12,483 nucleotides of DNA from Verrucomicrobiia bacterium (GTDB lineage: Bacteria > Verrucomicrobiota > Verrucomicrobiia > Opitutales > Opitutaceae). The notes beneath the pieces were generated by a model that did no database searches, was not told the origin of the DNA, and saw nothing but the letters and a program-made list of their open reading frames with translations. Within the stretch, counting starts at the first letter, position 1; each line of letters begins with the position of its first letter. The translations under genes and the position numbers were made by a program. Positions 1-6,906 of the stretch are shown here, piece after piece. Location of the stretch: NCBI GenBank assembly GCA_030424825.1, contig JAUHWE010000063.1, forward strand, positions 1-12,483. The letters run 5' to 3'.

Positions 1-1
1 C

Positions 2-3000
2 TGGGTGCCCCATGATGTGGGGCTCGACAGCGTTGAAGCGAAACGGGCCTTTTTTAAGTCCCGATTGTCAGCGGAGAATTCTGCGTCCAATACCGAAAGG
101 GTTGGGGACCTGAACCAGGACGGGGTGCACGACTACCGTGATTTAATGGTTTTGACCGAGACGATCTACCGCGTTGAGGACACGGACAACGATGGCACCG
201 CGGACAAGATCGCCGTATTTGCCGAGGATTTTAATACGGAAGTGACGGGAATTGCAGCGGGTGTGCTCTGGGACGAGGGGACCGTTTATGCGACGGTTGC
301 GCCCGATGTATGGAAGCTCCGCGACACGGACGATGACGGAGTCGCCGACCAGCGGGAAATCCTCTCAACGGGCTACGGTCTCCACATCGCTTATGGGGGC
401 CACGACATGCACGGTCTGATCGTCGGACCGGATGGAAAAATCTACTGGTCGATCGGTGACAAGGGGATCAATGCGGTTTCGCAGGATGGAAAGCGATACT
501 ACTATCCTAACCAGGGCGGCGTGATGCGCTGTAACCCGGATGGGAGCGACTTCGAGGTATTCACCCACGGCCTCCGCAATGTACAGGAATTCGCGTTCGA
601 CGCTTACGGAAACTGGTTCGGGATCGACAACGACTCTGACCAGAAAGGGGAGAAGGAGCGCTTCGTCCAGATTGTTGAAGGAATGGATGCTGGCTGGAGA
701 AACAACTACCAGTACCGAGGAGACGACTACAATCCTTGGATGGATGAAAACCTGTGGACTCCAGCTTACTATGGTCAGGCGGCCTACATTGTTCCAGCGA
801 TTCAGAACTATGTGGATGGCCCGGCGGGTTTCGTGTTTAATCCGGGAACGGCATTGAATCCTCAATACAAGGACTACTTCTTTGTGAATAGCACCATGCA
901 GGGATCTCAATACGCGTTTCAGATTGAGCAAAACGGCGCTTCTTACGTGATGAAGAATTCGCACAAGCTCGACGAGGGACGTCCTTTGATCGGGATGACG
1001 GTGGGCTTAGACGGAGCGCTCTACTCAGTGGACTGGGGTGGAGGGTATCCTCTGAACGAGCGTGGCGCCATTTGGAAGCTTGACGACAACACCGGATTTG
1101 ATCGGACGGTTCGGGAAAAAGTGGCAACGCTGCTCTCCGAGGGGATGGCCGATCGCCGCCGCCTGGAACTGGTGGAACTGTTGGGGCATGAAGACCAGCG
1201 AGTCCGGCTCAAGGCTCAATTTGAACTGGTGAACCGTGGGGACATCTACTCCCTCTCTGCTAATGCAACGACGGGAAGGCAGCTGAAGCGTATCCATGCT
1301 GTTTGGGGAATCGGACAACTTGCGCGGAAGGGAAATGGGGAAGCGATCGAAACCCTGCTGGATCTTTTGGATGATGGAGACACGGAGATTCAGGTTCAGG
1401 TGGCCAAGATGCTTTCGGACTTGGAGAAAGGTGCGTTCGAGGGCGATTTGCTGAAGCCGTTGCTCAAATCGAACGATCCCCGCGTCCTGTTCCAGGCCGG
1501 ACTTGCCATTGGGAATCACGGAGTGGAAAGCGCTTTTGATTCGATCGTGGCGATGATCGCCGCAAACGGAGGCAAAGACATGTATTTGCGCCATGCCGGA
1601 ATTTTCGCCTTGAAAGGGATCGGTGGGGCGGAGCGACTGTTGGGGCACGGGTCAGAAGAAGTGCGTTTGTCAGCGGTTGTGGCTCTGCGCCAGGAGCGCA
1701 ATCCGGAAGTAGCGAATTTCCTCAAAGATGAATCTGATAATGTATCCAGGGAAGCGGCACGGGCGATTCACGACGATTTGTCGATTCCGGAAGCGCTGCC
1801 CGCTTTGGCCCGCTTGGTCGAAGGGCCTATTGATTCCGATGATAAGCCGCTCGTGCTGCGAGCGATCAATGCCAATTTCCGATTGGGCGAAGTTGACCAT
1901 GCCCGGCGTGTAGCCGCCTTTGCCGCGAGAGAGTCGCTCGCTTCGGAAGTCAGGGTTGAAGCGCTGAACGCCCTGGGTGACTGGATCGACACACCTGTTC
2001 TGGACCGCGTAGACGGGCGGCATCGCGTGTTGCCGAGCCGTTCCGCGACTGCCATAGCCAAAGCGGTCGGCCCTATTTTGAATAACTTGCTCGCGTCGAA
2101 AGATGGCCCGCTCGTGGAAAGCGTAGTCCGGACCGCGGGTCGGCTGAATGTGGAGCTCAAGCCCGAGGCGTTGGATGACCTGCTGCGCAATCCGCAAGCT
2201 TCAGAAGCCCTCCGGGTACTGGCGCTTGAAAGTTTGGATACACCGGAATCGATCGACTACGCGTTGGCATCAGATACGTCATCGCTGCGGTCCGTCGGGG
2301 CGGGGCTCTTGGTGAAAAGGGATCCGGTCCGAGCGACTGAGCTTTTAAAGAGCCAGTTGCAGGATTCGTACTCGATTGCGGAAAAGCAAAACGCGCTCGT
2401 AAGTTTGGCCACGATCGAATCCTCCGAGGCGGATGAGATTATCAAGGAATGGGCGGACCGGCTTTCGTCGGGAACCGTACCTCCGAGCCTCCAGCTGGAT
2501 GTGATCGAAGCGGCAACGAAACGCGGTTTCACCGACGCCGTGGCGGCCTTTGATTCAAGCCGGAGCACTGAGAATCCGTCTGGTGCATTCGTCGAGTGTT
2601 TGGAAGGTGGGGATCCGGCATTGGGCGAGAAAGTGGTGAACAATCATTTGGGCGCTCAGTGCGTGCGCTGCCACCGGTTTTCGTCTGCTTCGGGCAGCAA
2701 GATCGGACCGAACTTGAAAAACATTGGAAGCCGGGACCGGGAGTACTTGCTCCGGTCGATCGTGGATCCGGGCGCCGAGGTGGCGAAGGGGTTTGGCGTG
2801 ATTACGGTTACCCTGAAAGACGGAACCTCTCTCAGTGGGGTCGAAGGTGACGAGACGGATGAGACTCTAGAGATTCTCGCCGTGGACGGATCGGCTAAAC
2901 TCGTTCGCAAAGACGAAATCCAATCGCGATCGGCTCCTATCTCGACCATGCCTCCGATGGGCTACGTTCTCACCAAACGGGAACTACGCGATGTGGTCGC

Positions 3001-3025
3001 TTATTTGAGCGAGCTGAAAGATTGA
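2..3025 (+). CDS. PVC-type heme-binding CxxCH protein (beta-propeller + HEAT repeats + C-terminal cytochrome-like domain), 5' end cut by window
   Basis: The frame is open to the left edge, so the true start and export signal lie outside. Numbering from a GTG at position 5, residues 1-370 are a beta-propeller dehydrogenase-like domain with acidic DxNxDG or DxDxDG loops at 35-40, 59-64 and 107-112 and the stretch 'GGHDMHGLIVGPDGKIYWSIGDKG'. Residues about 375-850 are helical HEAT-like repeats. The C-terminal domain has one heme site, C886-V-R-C-H890, and an 'MPPMG' segment (Met982/Met985) that should give the sixth heme ligand. This order is the known architecture of the Planctomycetes/Verrucomicrobia membrane-bound dehydrogenase plus heme-binding family, thought to act in periplasmic oxidation. 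The substrate cannot be read from the sequence. Compared with the family, I infer that roughly 80-150 residues are missing upstream. Confidence 0.93.
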   Translation, partial: WVPHDVGLDSVEAKRAFFKSRLSAENSASNTERVGDLNQDGVHDYRDLMVLTETIYRVEDTDNDGTADKIAVFAEDFNTEVTGIAAGVLWDEGTVYATVAPDVWKLRDTDDDGVADQREILSTGYGLHIAYGGHDMHGLIVGPDGKIYWSIGDKGINAVSQDGKRYYYPNQGGVMRCNPDGSDFEVFTHGLRNVQEFAFDAYGNWFGIDNDSDQKGEKERFVQIVEGMDAGWRNNYQYRGDDYNPWMDENLWTPAYYGQAAYIVPAIQNYVDGPAGFVFNPGTALNPQYKDYFFVNSTMQGSQYAFQIEQNGASYVMKNSHKLDEGRPLIGMTVGLDGALYSVDWGGGYPLNERGAIWKLDDNTGFDRTVREKVATLLSEGMADRRRLELVELLGHEDQRVRLKAQFELVNRGDIYSLSANATTGRQLKRIHAVWGIGQLARKGNGEAIETLLDLLDDGDTEIQVQVAKMLSDLEKGAFEGDLLKPLLKSNDPRVLFQAGLAIGNHGVESAFDSIVAMIAANGGKDMYLRHAGIFALKGIGGAERLLGHGSEEVRLSAVVALRQERNPEVANFLKDESDNVSREAARAIHDDLSIPEALPALARLVEGPIDSDDKPLVLRAINANFRLGEVDHARRVAAFAARESLASEVRVEALNALGDWIDTPVLDRVDGRHRVLPSRSATAIAKAVGPILNNLLASKDGPLVESVVRTAGRLNVELKPEALDDLLRNPQASEALRVLALESLDTPESIDYALASDTSSLRSVGAGLLVKRDPVRATELLKSQLQDSYSIAEKQNALVSLATIESSEADEIIKEWADRLSSGTVPPSLQLDVIEAATKRGFTDAVAAFDSSRSTENPSGAFVECLEGGDPALGEKVVNNHLGAQCVRCHRFSSASGSKIGPNLKNIGSRDREYLLRSIVDPGAEVAKGFGVITVTLKDGTSLSGVEGDETDETLEILAVDGSAKLVRKDEIQSRSAPISTMPPMGYVLTKRELRDVVAYLSELKD

Positions 3026-3026
3026 G

Positions 3027-3042
3027 AATCGCTCCTGCGATT
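3027..3042 (+). terminator. Stem-loop just after the cytochrome-like gene
   Basis: AATCGC (3027-3032) pairs perfectly with GCGATT (3037-3042) around a TCCT loop, starting two bases after the TGA stop. Only a short TTT follows, so it is not a textbook intrinsic terminator. It may instead mark or protect the mRNA 3' end. Confidence 0.35.
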
Positions 3043-3076
3043 TGGCACCAGAATCATCCTATTCGTAGTCTTGTAG

Positions 3077-3118
3077 GCTGGGCCGCCGACCCGGCAATCT
3101 TAGGATTATGGCGGGTCA
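3077..3118 (-). repeat. REP-like palindromic unit, copy 1
   Basis: Read on the minus strand this is TGACCCGCC, 14 bases, GCCGGGTCGG, 3 bases, CCCAGC. The same series TGACCCGCC, 14 bases, GCCAGGTCGG, 8 bases, CCCAGC occurs on the plus strand at 4845-4891. The unit can fold: GACCCG (3088-3093) with CGGGTC (3112-3117), AATC/GATT inside around TTAG, and GGGC/GCCC outside. Position, palindromy and a second copy fit a dispersed REP-like element. No tyrosine transposase of the REP-associated type is in the window. Confidence 0.6.
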
Positions 3119-3259
3119 GCCCGACTGCGCTGAGGCTACGACGGGTAGACTGAGCTTGCCCTGCAGAATTGGAAAATAGGGATTTTGATGTGTGATCAGG
3201 AGGCGCATGGGTTGGATTGCTAATACAGAGTACCGCGCCGGTTTGCTTCACTATGTCTG

Positions 3260-3349
3260 CCGTAGGGCTAGCGCTCGCGGTACGCCGCGTTGCAAGAGGA
3301 AATGAGCTGATCGTATGACGCGGCACCGCGCGAGCGCAGGCCCTACGGT
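3260..3349. repeat. 90-bp imperfect inverted repeat (REP/MITE-like)
   Basis: The arm 3260-3290 (begins CCGTAGGGC, centre GCGCTCGCG, ends CCGCGT) matches the reverse complement of 3319-3349 at about 25 of 31 positions, counted by eye. The 28-bp centre is 3291-3318. Both arms are far richer in GC than the sequence around them. The size and noncoding position fit a palindromic dispersed element that would fold into one long hairpin in RNA or single-stranded DNA. It begins with the same GTAGGGC word found at 4830-4836. Confidence 0.75.
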
Positions 3350-3377
3350 ATGAGAGCTTTAGGGAAAGGGTACTCGC

Positions 3378-3461
3378 ATGAAAACGATTCGATTTCTGAA
3401 ACCGCCGATTTGTTTTGCTCGTTTGCTCAAGAAGCGGCAGTTTTCTGCCAGATTAACCTAA
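3378..3461 (+). CDS. Possible 27-residue leader peptide upstream of the beta-propeller gene
   Basis: An ATG at 3378 is preceded by AAAGGG about 8 bases upstream and opens 27 codons ending at TAA 3459-3461, 19 bases before the next gene's ATG. The peptide is basic (MKTIRFLKPPICFARLLKK...), with no known family. A perfect GGCAG-TTTT-CTGCC hairpin (3436-3449) lies in its last codons. Good ribosome-site spacing and closeness to the next gene make a regulatory leader conceivable. Chance is at least as likely. Confidence 0.2.
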   Translation: MKTIRFLKPPICFARLLKKRQFSARLT

Positions 3462-3480
3462 CTTCTGACCCCCCTTGAAA

Positions 3481-4599
3481 ATGAAATACGTTATTCTCCG
3501 CAGCCTGGTGGTTGCGATTGTCAGCCTTGGGCTGACTTCCGCCTTGAGTGCCTCAAACTACCTGAAGAACTTTGAAAAGGGTTCTCCTGATTTACTGTCC
3601 GCGGGCTCGATTGCTTTCGGCCCGGATGGAATCCTGTTCGTCGCCGACCAGAAAGCGGCCAAGGTCGTCGCGCTCTCGACTGGTGACACTAAATTGTCCT
3701 CCACCGGCGGCACCTATAAGATCAGCGATATCGACACGAAGGTTGCCGCTTCTTTGGGTTCCTCGCCGGATCAGATTTTGATCAATGACATGGCCGTCAA
3801 TCCACTGAGCCGCAATGCCTGGCTTTCGGTGAGCCGGGGACGCGGGGCCAACGCCCAGCCCGTGATCATGAAAGTGAATTCGAAAGGCGAAATATCCCAT
3901 TTGAATCTGGATTCGATTGAGTACTCGAAGGTGGATTTACCGAATGCGCCCGAGGACAAGATGACGGGTGAGGGTAGGCGAGCGAAGAACAATCGAATGG
4001 AGTCCATCACGGACATGGCTTACGTCAACGAGCAGCTAGTGGTGGCGGGTTTGTCTAACGAGGAATTCGCCTCGAACCTGAGATCCATCCCGTTTCCTTT
4101 CCGCCAAGTCAATGAAGGCGCCAGCATCGAGATTTATCATGGGGCTCACGGGAAATACGAGACGCACTCACCCGTTCGGACTTTTGTTCCTTTCGACTTC
4201 GGCCAAGGCGATATTCAATTGGTGGCCGCTTATACGTGCACTCCGCTCGTGACCTTCCCGCTTTCGGAATTGAAGCCTAAGGCCCACGTGATGGGGCGCA
4301 CGATCGCTGAGCTCGGAAATCGAAATCGTCCGCTCGATATGGTCGTGTACAGCAAGGAAGGTTCTGACTACCTGCTCATGGCCAACAGCAGCCGTGGAGT
4401 GATGAAAGTGGAGACGATCAATTTCGACAATCTACCCAGCATTAATTCGAAGGTAGCGGATACCGAGGGAGCCCCTTACGACACGGTCGCCAACTGGGAG
4501 GGAATCGAACAGCTCGATCTCCTTGACTCCGCCCATGCCCTCGTTCTGCAAAAAGCCGAAACCGGTATCCGCAGCCTCGTGAGCCTGGCGCTGCCGTAG
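3481..4599 (+). CDS. Exported beta-propeller-like protein, unknown function
   Basis: The 372-residue product starts with a clear Sec signal peptide: MKYVILRS, a hydrophobic run to about residue 20, and a likely cut after ALSA (residue 24). ATG 3481 is preferred over the in-frame TTG at 3475, which only adds two residues; neither has a strong ribosome site. The mature part looks like repeated beta-propeller blades, for example 'IAFGPDGILFVADQKAAKVVAL' (44-65) and 'PLDMVVYSKEGSDYLLMANSSRGVMKV' (284-310). It has one cysteine, Cys253, in 'AAYTCTPLVTFP', so no structural disulfide within the chain and no heme motif. A hairpin terminator follows, and REP-like units lie on both sides. It could be a binding or scaffold partner of the neighbouring cytochrome-like protein, but nothing proves this. 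I do not recognise a named family. Confidence 0.85.
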   Translation: MKYVILRSLVVAIVSLGLTSALSASNYLKNFEKGSPDLLSAGSIAFGPDGILFVADQKAAKVVALSTGDTKLSSTGGTYKISDIDTKVAASLGSSPDQILINDMAVNPLSRNAWLSVSRGRGANAQPVIMKVNSKGEISHLNLDSIEYSKVDLPNAPEDKMTGEGRRAKNNRMESITDMAYVNEQLVVAGLSNEEFASNLRSIPFPFRQVNEGASIEIYHGAHGKYETHSPVRTFVPFDFGQGDIQLVAAYTCTPLVTFPLSELKPKAHVMGRTIAELGNRNRPLDMVVYSKEGSDYLLMANSSRGVMKVETINFDNLPSINSKVADTEGAPYDTVANWEGIEQLDLLDSAHALVLQKAETGIRSLVSLALP

Positions 4600-4620
4600 T
4601 TGGCGGTTAGCTGATCAAGT

Positions 4621-4650
4621 AGCTCAGTCGCTTTAGCCTGAGCTCCTTTT
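4621..4650 (+). terminator. Intrinsic terminator candidate after the beta-propeller gene
   Basis: AGCTCAG (4621-4627) pairs perfectly with CTGAGCT (4638-4644) across a 10-base loop that can add two GC pairs. CCTTTT follows directly. The hairpin begins 21 bases after the TAG stop of the upstream gene. The stem is short and the T tract is only four bases, so it should be a moderate terminator. Confidence 0.5.
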
Positions 4651-4730
4651 GGTATAGGATTATGAATACAGATTATTAGACATCCGGGGGCGCAGAGATA
4701 ACGGAGGACTGGGTTGACCATGTTTCTAAC

Positions 4731-4756
4731 CACGGATGGCACGAATTTACACAGAT
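4731..4756. repeat. Three phased CACNNAT motifs
   Basis: CACGGAT (4731), CACGAAT (4740) and CACAGAT (4750) are spaced 9 and 10 bases apart, about one helical turn. Similar 'CCACGGAT...CACAGATG' phrases are familiar to me from intergenic DNA of many environmental bacteria. Their role is unknown. Confidence 0.4.
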
Positions 4757-4830
4757 GATTGGGGATTTCGGCGTCAGAAGTGGTGTTTAATAGATATCAC
4801 AGCATTACAATTCTTAGTTTTCGAAACTTG

Positions 4831-4891
4831 TAGGGCGAGGTTGGTGACCCGCCTCTAGTCTGAGGCTGCCAGGTCGGTCCTTCGACCCAGC
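4831..4891 (+). repeat. REP-like palindromic unit, copy 2
   Basis: TGACCCGCC (4845-4853), a 14-base spacer, GCCAGGTCGG (4868-4877) and CCCAGC (4886-4891) repeat, in the opposite orientation, the word order and exact first spacing of the unit at 3077-3118. GACC can pair with GGTC across the spacer. The spacer sequence itself is not conserved in an obvious way, as expected for a hairpin element selected for its arms. Confidence 0.6.
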
Positions 4892-4991
4892 TTAATATTT
4901 CGACGAACCAGCCTGCAATGCTGAGATTTATCACGATTCCGATCGTTGCGCTTGTATCCGTGGAGAAATGCCGACATTAATAGAGAACTTG

Positions 4992-6200
4992 ATGCTTAGC
5001 TTTAATTCGAGATTCCGGATTCCCCGTGTAGTCCTAGCGGGGATTGTTTTGGGCTTTTTCGGTTCGCTGGTTTGGTCACAAGCGAGCAAGGCATCCATCG
5101 AGGCGACTCCGCTGTTCGCTCACGCGGAGGGAACCATGAAGGTGGTGTACTATCCAGCGGAAGCGGGCCAAATGGAAAGGGTAGTAGCGTTTGAATCGGA
5201 AGGAAGAAAGTTCGCTTCTGTTGACGGCACAACCCTGTCTCTAACGCTTTACACCAAACGCCCTGGGCGAACGGAGGTGCCCGCAGTTTTTGGACGCAGC
5301 GAACGTACGAGCGACCAACTTGTTTTCTATCCTCGTTTTCCGCTTCAGCCGGGAATTCAGTTCTACGTGGCGATCGGTATAGGAATATCGGGTACAGAGG
5401 AGTCGGTTGAAAATGAGCTCGCGCGACTCTATTCGTTCACGATCCCGCAGGTGGTCCAAACGCCCGTGGCGACCGTCACAAACATTTATCCCAGCGCTTC
5501 GGAACTGCCGGAGAATCTTCTGAAGTTCTATATACACTTTTCGCATCCCATGAGTGGTGGCGATGCCTATTCGCACATTCGATTGCTCAATGAGAATGGG
5601 GAAGTGATCGAACTTCCTTTTCTGGAACTGGGTGAGGAGCTGTGGGATCGGGAAAACCTGCGCCTAACGCTGCTGTTTGACCCCGGCCGAATCAAGAGCG
5701 GGCTCATGCCACGTCGTGAAGATGGGGCGGTTTTGGAAAGCGGAAAACGCTACACGCTCCAGATTCTTGATACGTGGAAGGATGACCAAGGAAGGCCCTT
5801 GCGTGGTTCGTTTGAAAAGCAATTTATCGCGATAGAGCCAGACGGGGAATCTCCCCAGGTGGAAACTTGGCAACTAAAACTTCCCGCAGCGAATACGAGG
5901 GTGCCTTTGCGAATCGACTTTCCGGAGCCACTGGACGAAGCCCTGCTTCAGCGGTTGATTGAGGTCTTCCGCAATGGAGGCCAATCTATCGCAGGCCGTG
6001 CCACTGTATCACCGGGCGAGCGTAGCTGGCTCTTCACGCCGGAACAGCCATGGACGTCGGGTTTGTACCTGCTTCGAGTCGGAACTATACTTGAGGACTT
6101 GGCGGGCAATAGTGTGGGAAGACCCTTCGAGGTGGATCTCGAAAAAGCCGAACATCGCAGACCCGATCCTTTCGTCTACCGAGAGTTCGAGGTCCACTAG
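4992..6200 (+). CDS. Exported protein with two Ig-like segments, unknown function
   Basis: From ATG 4992 the product has 402 residues. This start has AGAG six bases upstream. The in-frame ATG 24 bases earlier (4968) has GGAG only two bases away, too close to serve it, but cannot be excluded. Residues 12-29 form one hydrophobic segment, a signal peptide or N-terminal anchor. The rest is beta-rich: a first region with 'FYIHFSHPM' and the striking 'ELWDRENLRLTLLFDPGRIK' (216-235), then a second region ending in 'LEDLAGNSVGRPFEVDL'. I have seen this ELWD...LTLLFDPGRIK pattern in uncharacterised exported proteins of PVC bacteria and Bacteroidota with SbsA-type Ig-like folds. No catalytic motif and no cysteine are visible. 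A structural or adhesion role at the cell surface is an inference only. Confidence 0.85.
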   Translation: MLSFNSRFRIPRVVLAGIVLGFFGSLVWSQASKASIEATPLFAHAEGTMKVVYYPAEAGQMERVVAFESEGRKFASVDGTTLSLTLYTKRPGRTEVPAVFGRSERTSDQLVFYPRFPLQPGIQFYVAIGIGISGTEESVENELARLYSFTIPQVVQTPVATVTNIYPSASELPENLLKFYIHFSHPMSGGDAYSHIRLLNENGEVIELPFLELGEELWDRENLRLTLLFDPGRIKSGLMPRREDGAVLESGKRYTLQILDTWKDDQGRPLRGSFEKQFIAIEPDGESPQVETWQLKLPAANTRVPLRIDFPEPLDEALLQRLIEVFRNGGQSIAGRATVSPGERSWLFTPEQPWTSGLYLLRVGTILEDLAGNSVGRPFEVDLEKAEHRRPDPFVYREFEVH

Positions 6201-6291
6201 CTAGAGTAACCGTTTGGGTATCCATAATTCATCAGCACCGTCGTTGCTTGCACGGGTTTAGTGATTTCATCGGTAATTATCGCATTTTCTC

Positions 6292-6315
6292 ATAATGCTC
6301 TTTTTGGAGCGTTAT
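6292..6315. other. Stable 9-bp hairpin in AT-rich gap
   Basis: ATAATGCTC (6292-6300) pairs with GAGCGTTAT (6307-6315) across a TTTTTG loop, nine pairs with one G-U. It lies 91 bases after the Ig-like gene and 105 before the next ATG. No T tract follows on either strand, so it is not a clear terminator. The surrounding 220-bp gap is AT-rich and holds no gene I can support. Confidence 0.45.
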
Positions 6316-6420
6316 CACAATGAATCTAAGTAATAAAATAAGCGTATTTACCTAGTAAAAGCTTGATTGCCACCGAAATACTGGGATCATATAGAAGAAT
6401 GTTATAACTTGTTCTGCAAA

Positions 6421-6876
6421 ATGAAAAAAATCCTTAAACCCATTTTAATCACGATATGTGCGGTTGTAGCATTAGCAGACAGACTTAACGGCGAGAACCT
6501 CCACATTGAGCGGTTTTTAGATGGAGGAAAGGGCTTTCCCGACATTCACGTACCGAGGATTTTTCAAACTGACGTTGGACTGGCTGTTGGAGCTGGTGTT
6601 TATTCGCTCGCGGGTCCAACCTTTTTCGACCTCTGGATCGACTACGACTCAGAAGTGCCTTTCCCTCTTATCGCTATAAACGCGATGGGAGATATAACCG
6701 GCAAATACAAAGATGGCGACGTTCTCGTCTATTCGGGAAACGATGAGCCCTTTAGATATGAAGAGACTGTTTTAGCCCACTATGACTTCTCTAGAAACGC
6801 GTCTTGGGTCGATTCCCTGTTTGTCGGAGCTATACAGATCGAGCACTATCCTTGGGTTTACAGCCCTGAACTCTGA
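6421..6876 (+). CDS. N-terminal half of the interrupted secreted protein
   Basis: The 151-residue product starts at ATG 6421, chosen because a signal peptide follows at once (MKKILKPILITICAVVALA). The longer in-frame TTG start at 6367 would place 18 polar residues before it. The mature part contains 'FLDGGKGFPDIHVPRIF' and a beta-rich 'FFDLWIDYDSEVPFPLIAINAMGDITGKYKDGDVLVY', with no known enzyme motif. It ends inside the aromatic 'PWVYSPEL' segment, which is the middle of a domain, so alone it would be truncated and exported without its C-terminal domain. Confidence 0.6.
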   Translation: MKKILKPILITICAVVALADRLNGENLHIERFLDGGKGFPDIHVPRIFQTDVGLAVGAGVYSLAGPTFFDLWIDYDSEVPFPLIAINAMGDITGKYKDGDVLVYSGNDEPFRYEETVLAHYDFSRNASWVDSLFVGAIQIEHYPWVYSPEL

Positions 6877-6906
6877 TGGAATTATATATCGCAGGGGGAG
6901 ACGTAC

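Larger units (their letters stand above)
3026..3480. other. 455-bp intergenic region rich in palindromes
   Basis: No conserved gene is seen between the cytochrome-like gene and the beta-propeller gene. In order, the gap holds a 6-bp hairpin directly after the stop, a REP-like unit (3077-3118), a 90-bp inverted repeat (3260-3349), a possible 27-codon leader ORF (3378-3461) and a 5-bp GGCAG/CTGCC hairpin with a TTTT loop (3436-3449). Each is described separately where it deserves it. An open minus-strand frame across 3054-3326 is judged to be a by-product of the GC-rich repeats. Confidence 0.7.
4600..4991. other. 392-bp intergenic region
   Basis: The gap holds a likely terminator (4621-4650), a short phased CACNNAT repeat (4731-4756) and the second REP-like unit (4831-4891). 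A 20-codon hydrophobic frame, ATG 4918 to TAA 4978-4980 (MLRFITIPIVALVSV...), ends inside the reading frame of the next gene. It resembles the start of a signal peptide but goes nowhere. I see no conserved gene here. Confidence 0.65.

Noticed and set aside
365..2643. Several long minus-strand open frames opposite the cytochrome-like gene (for example 365-964, 1025-1648, 1670-2197)
   Set aside because: They overlap a strongly supported gene entirely, resemble no family, and are expected from its GC-rich codon pattern.
3054..3326. 90-codon minus-strand frame in the first gap
   Set aside because: It runs straight through the palindromic repeats and has the low-complexity composition of translated repeat DNA.
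3475..3489. Shared TTGAAAATGAAAT at the starts of the beta-propeller gene and the transposase gene
   Set aside because: Short A-rich start regions coincide easily; the sequences on either side are unrelated.
4476..4742. 88-codon minus-strand frame over the end of the beta-propeller gene
   Set aside because: Most of it is antisense to the gene and its terminator, with no recognisable domain.
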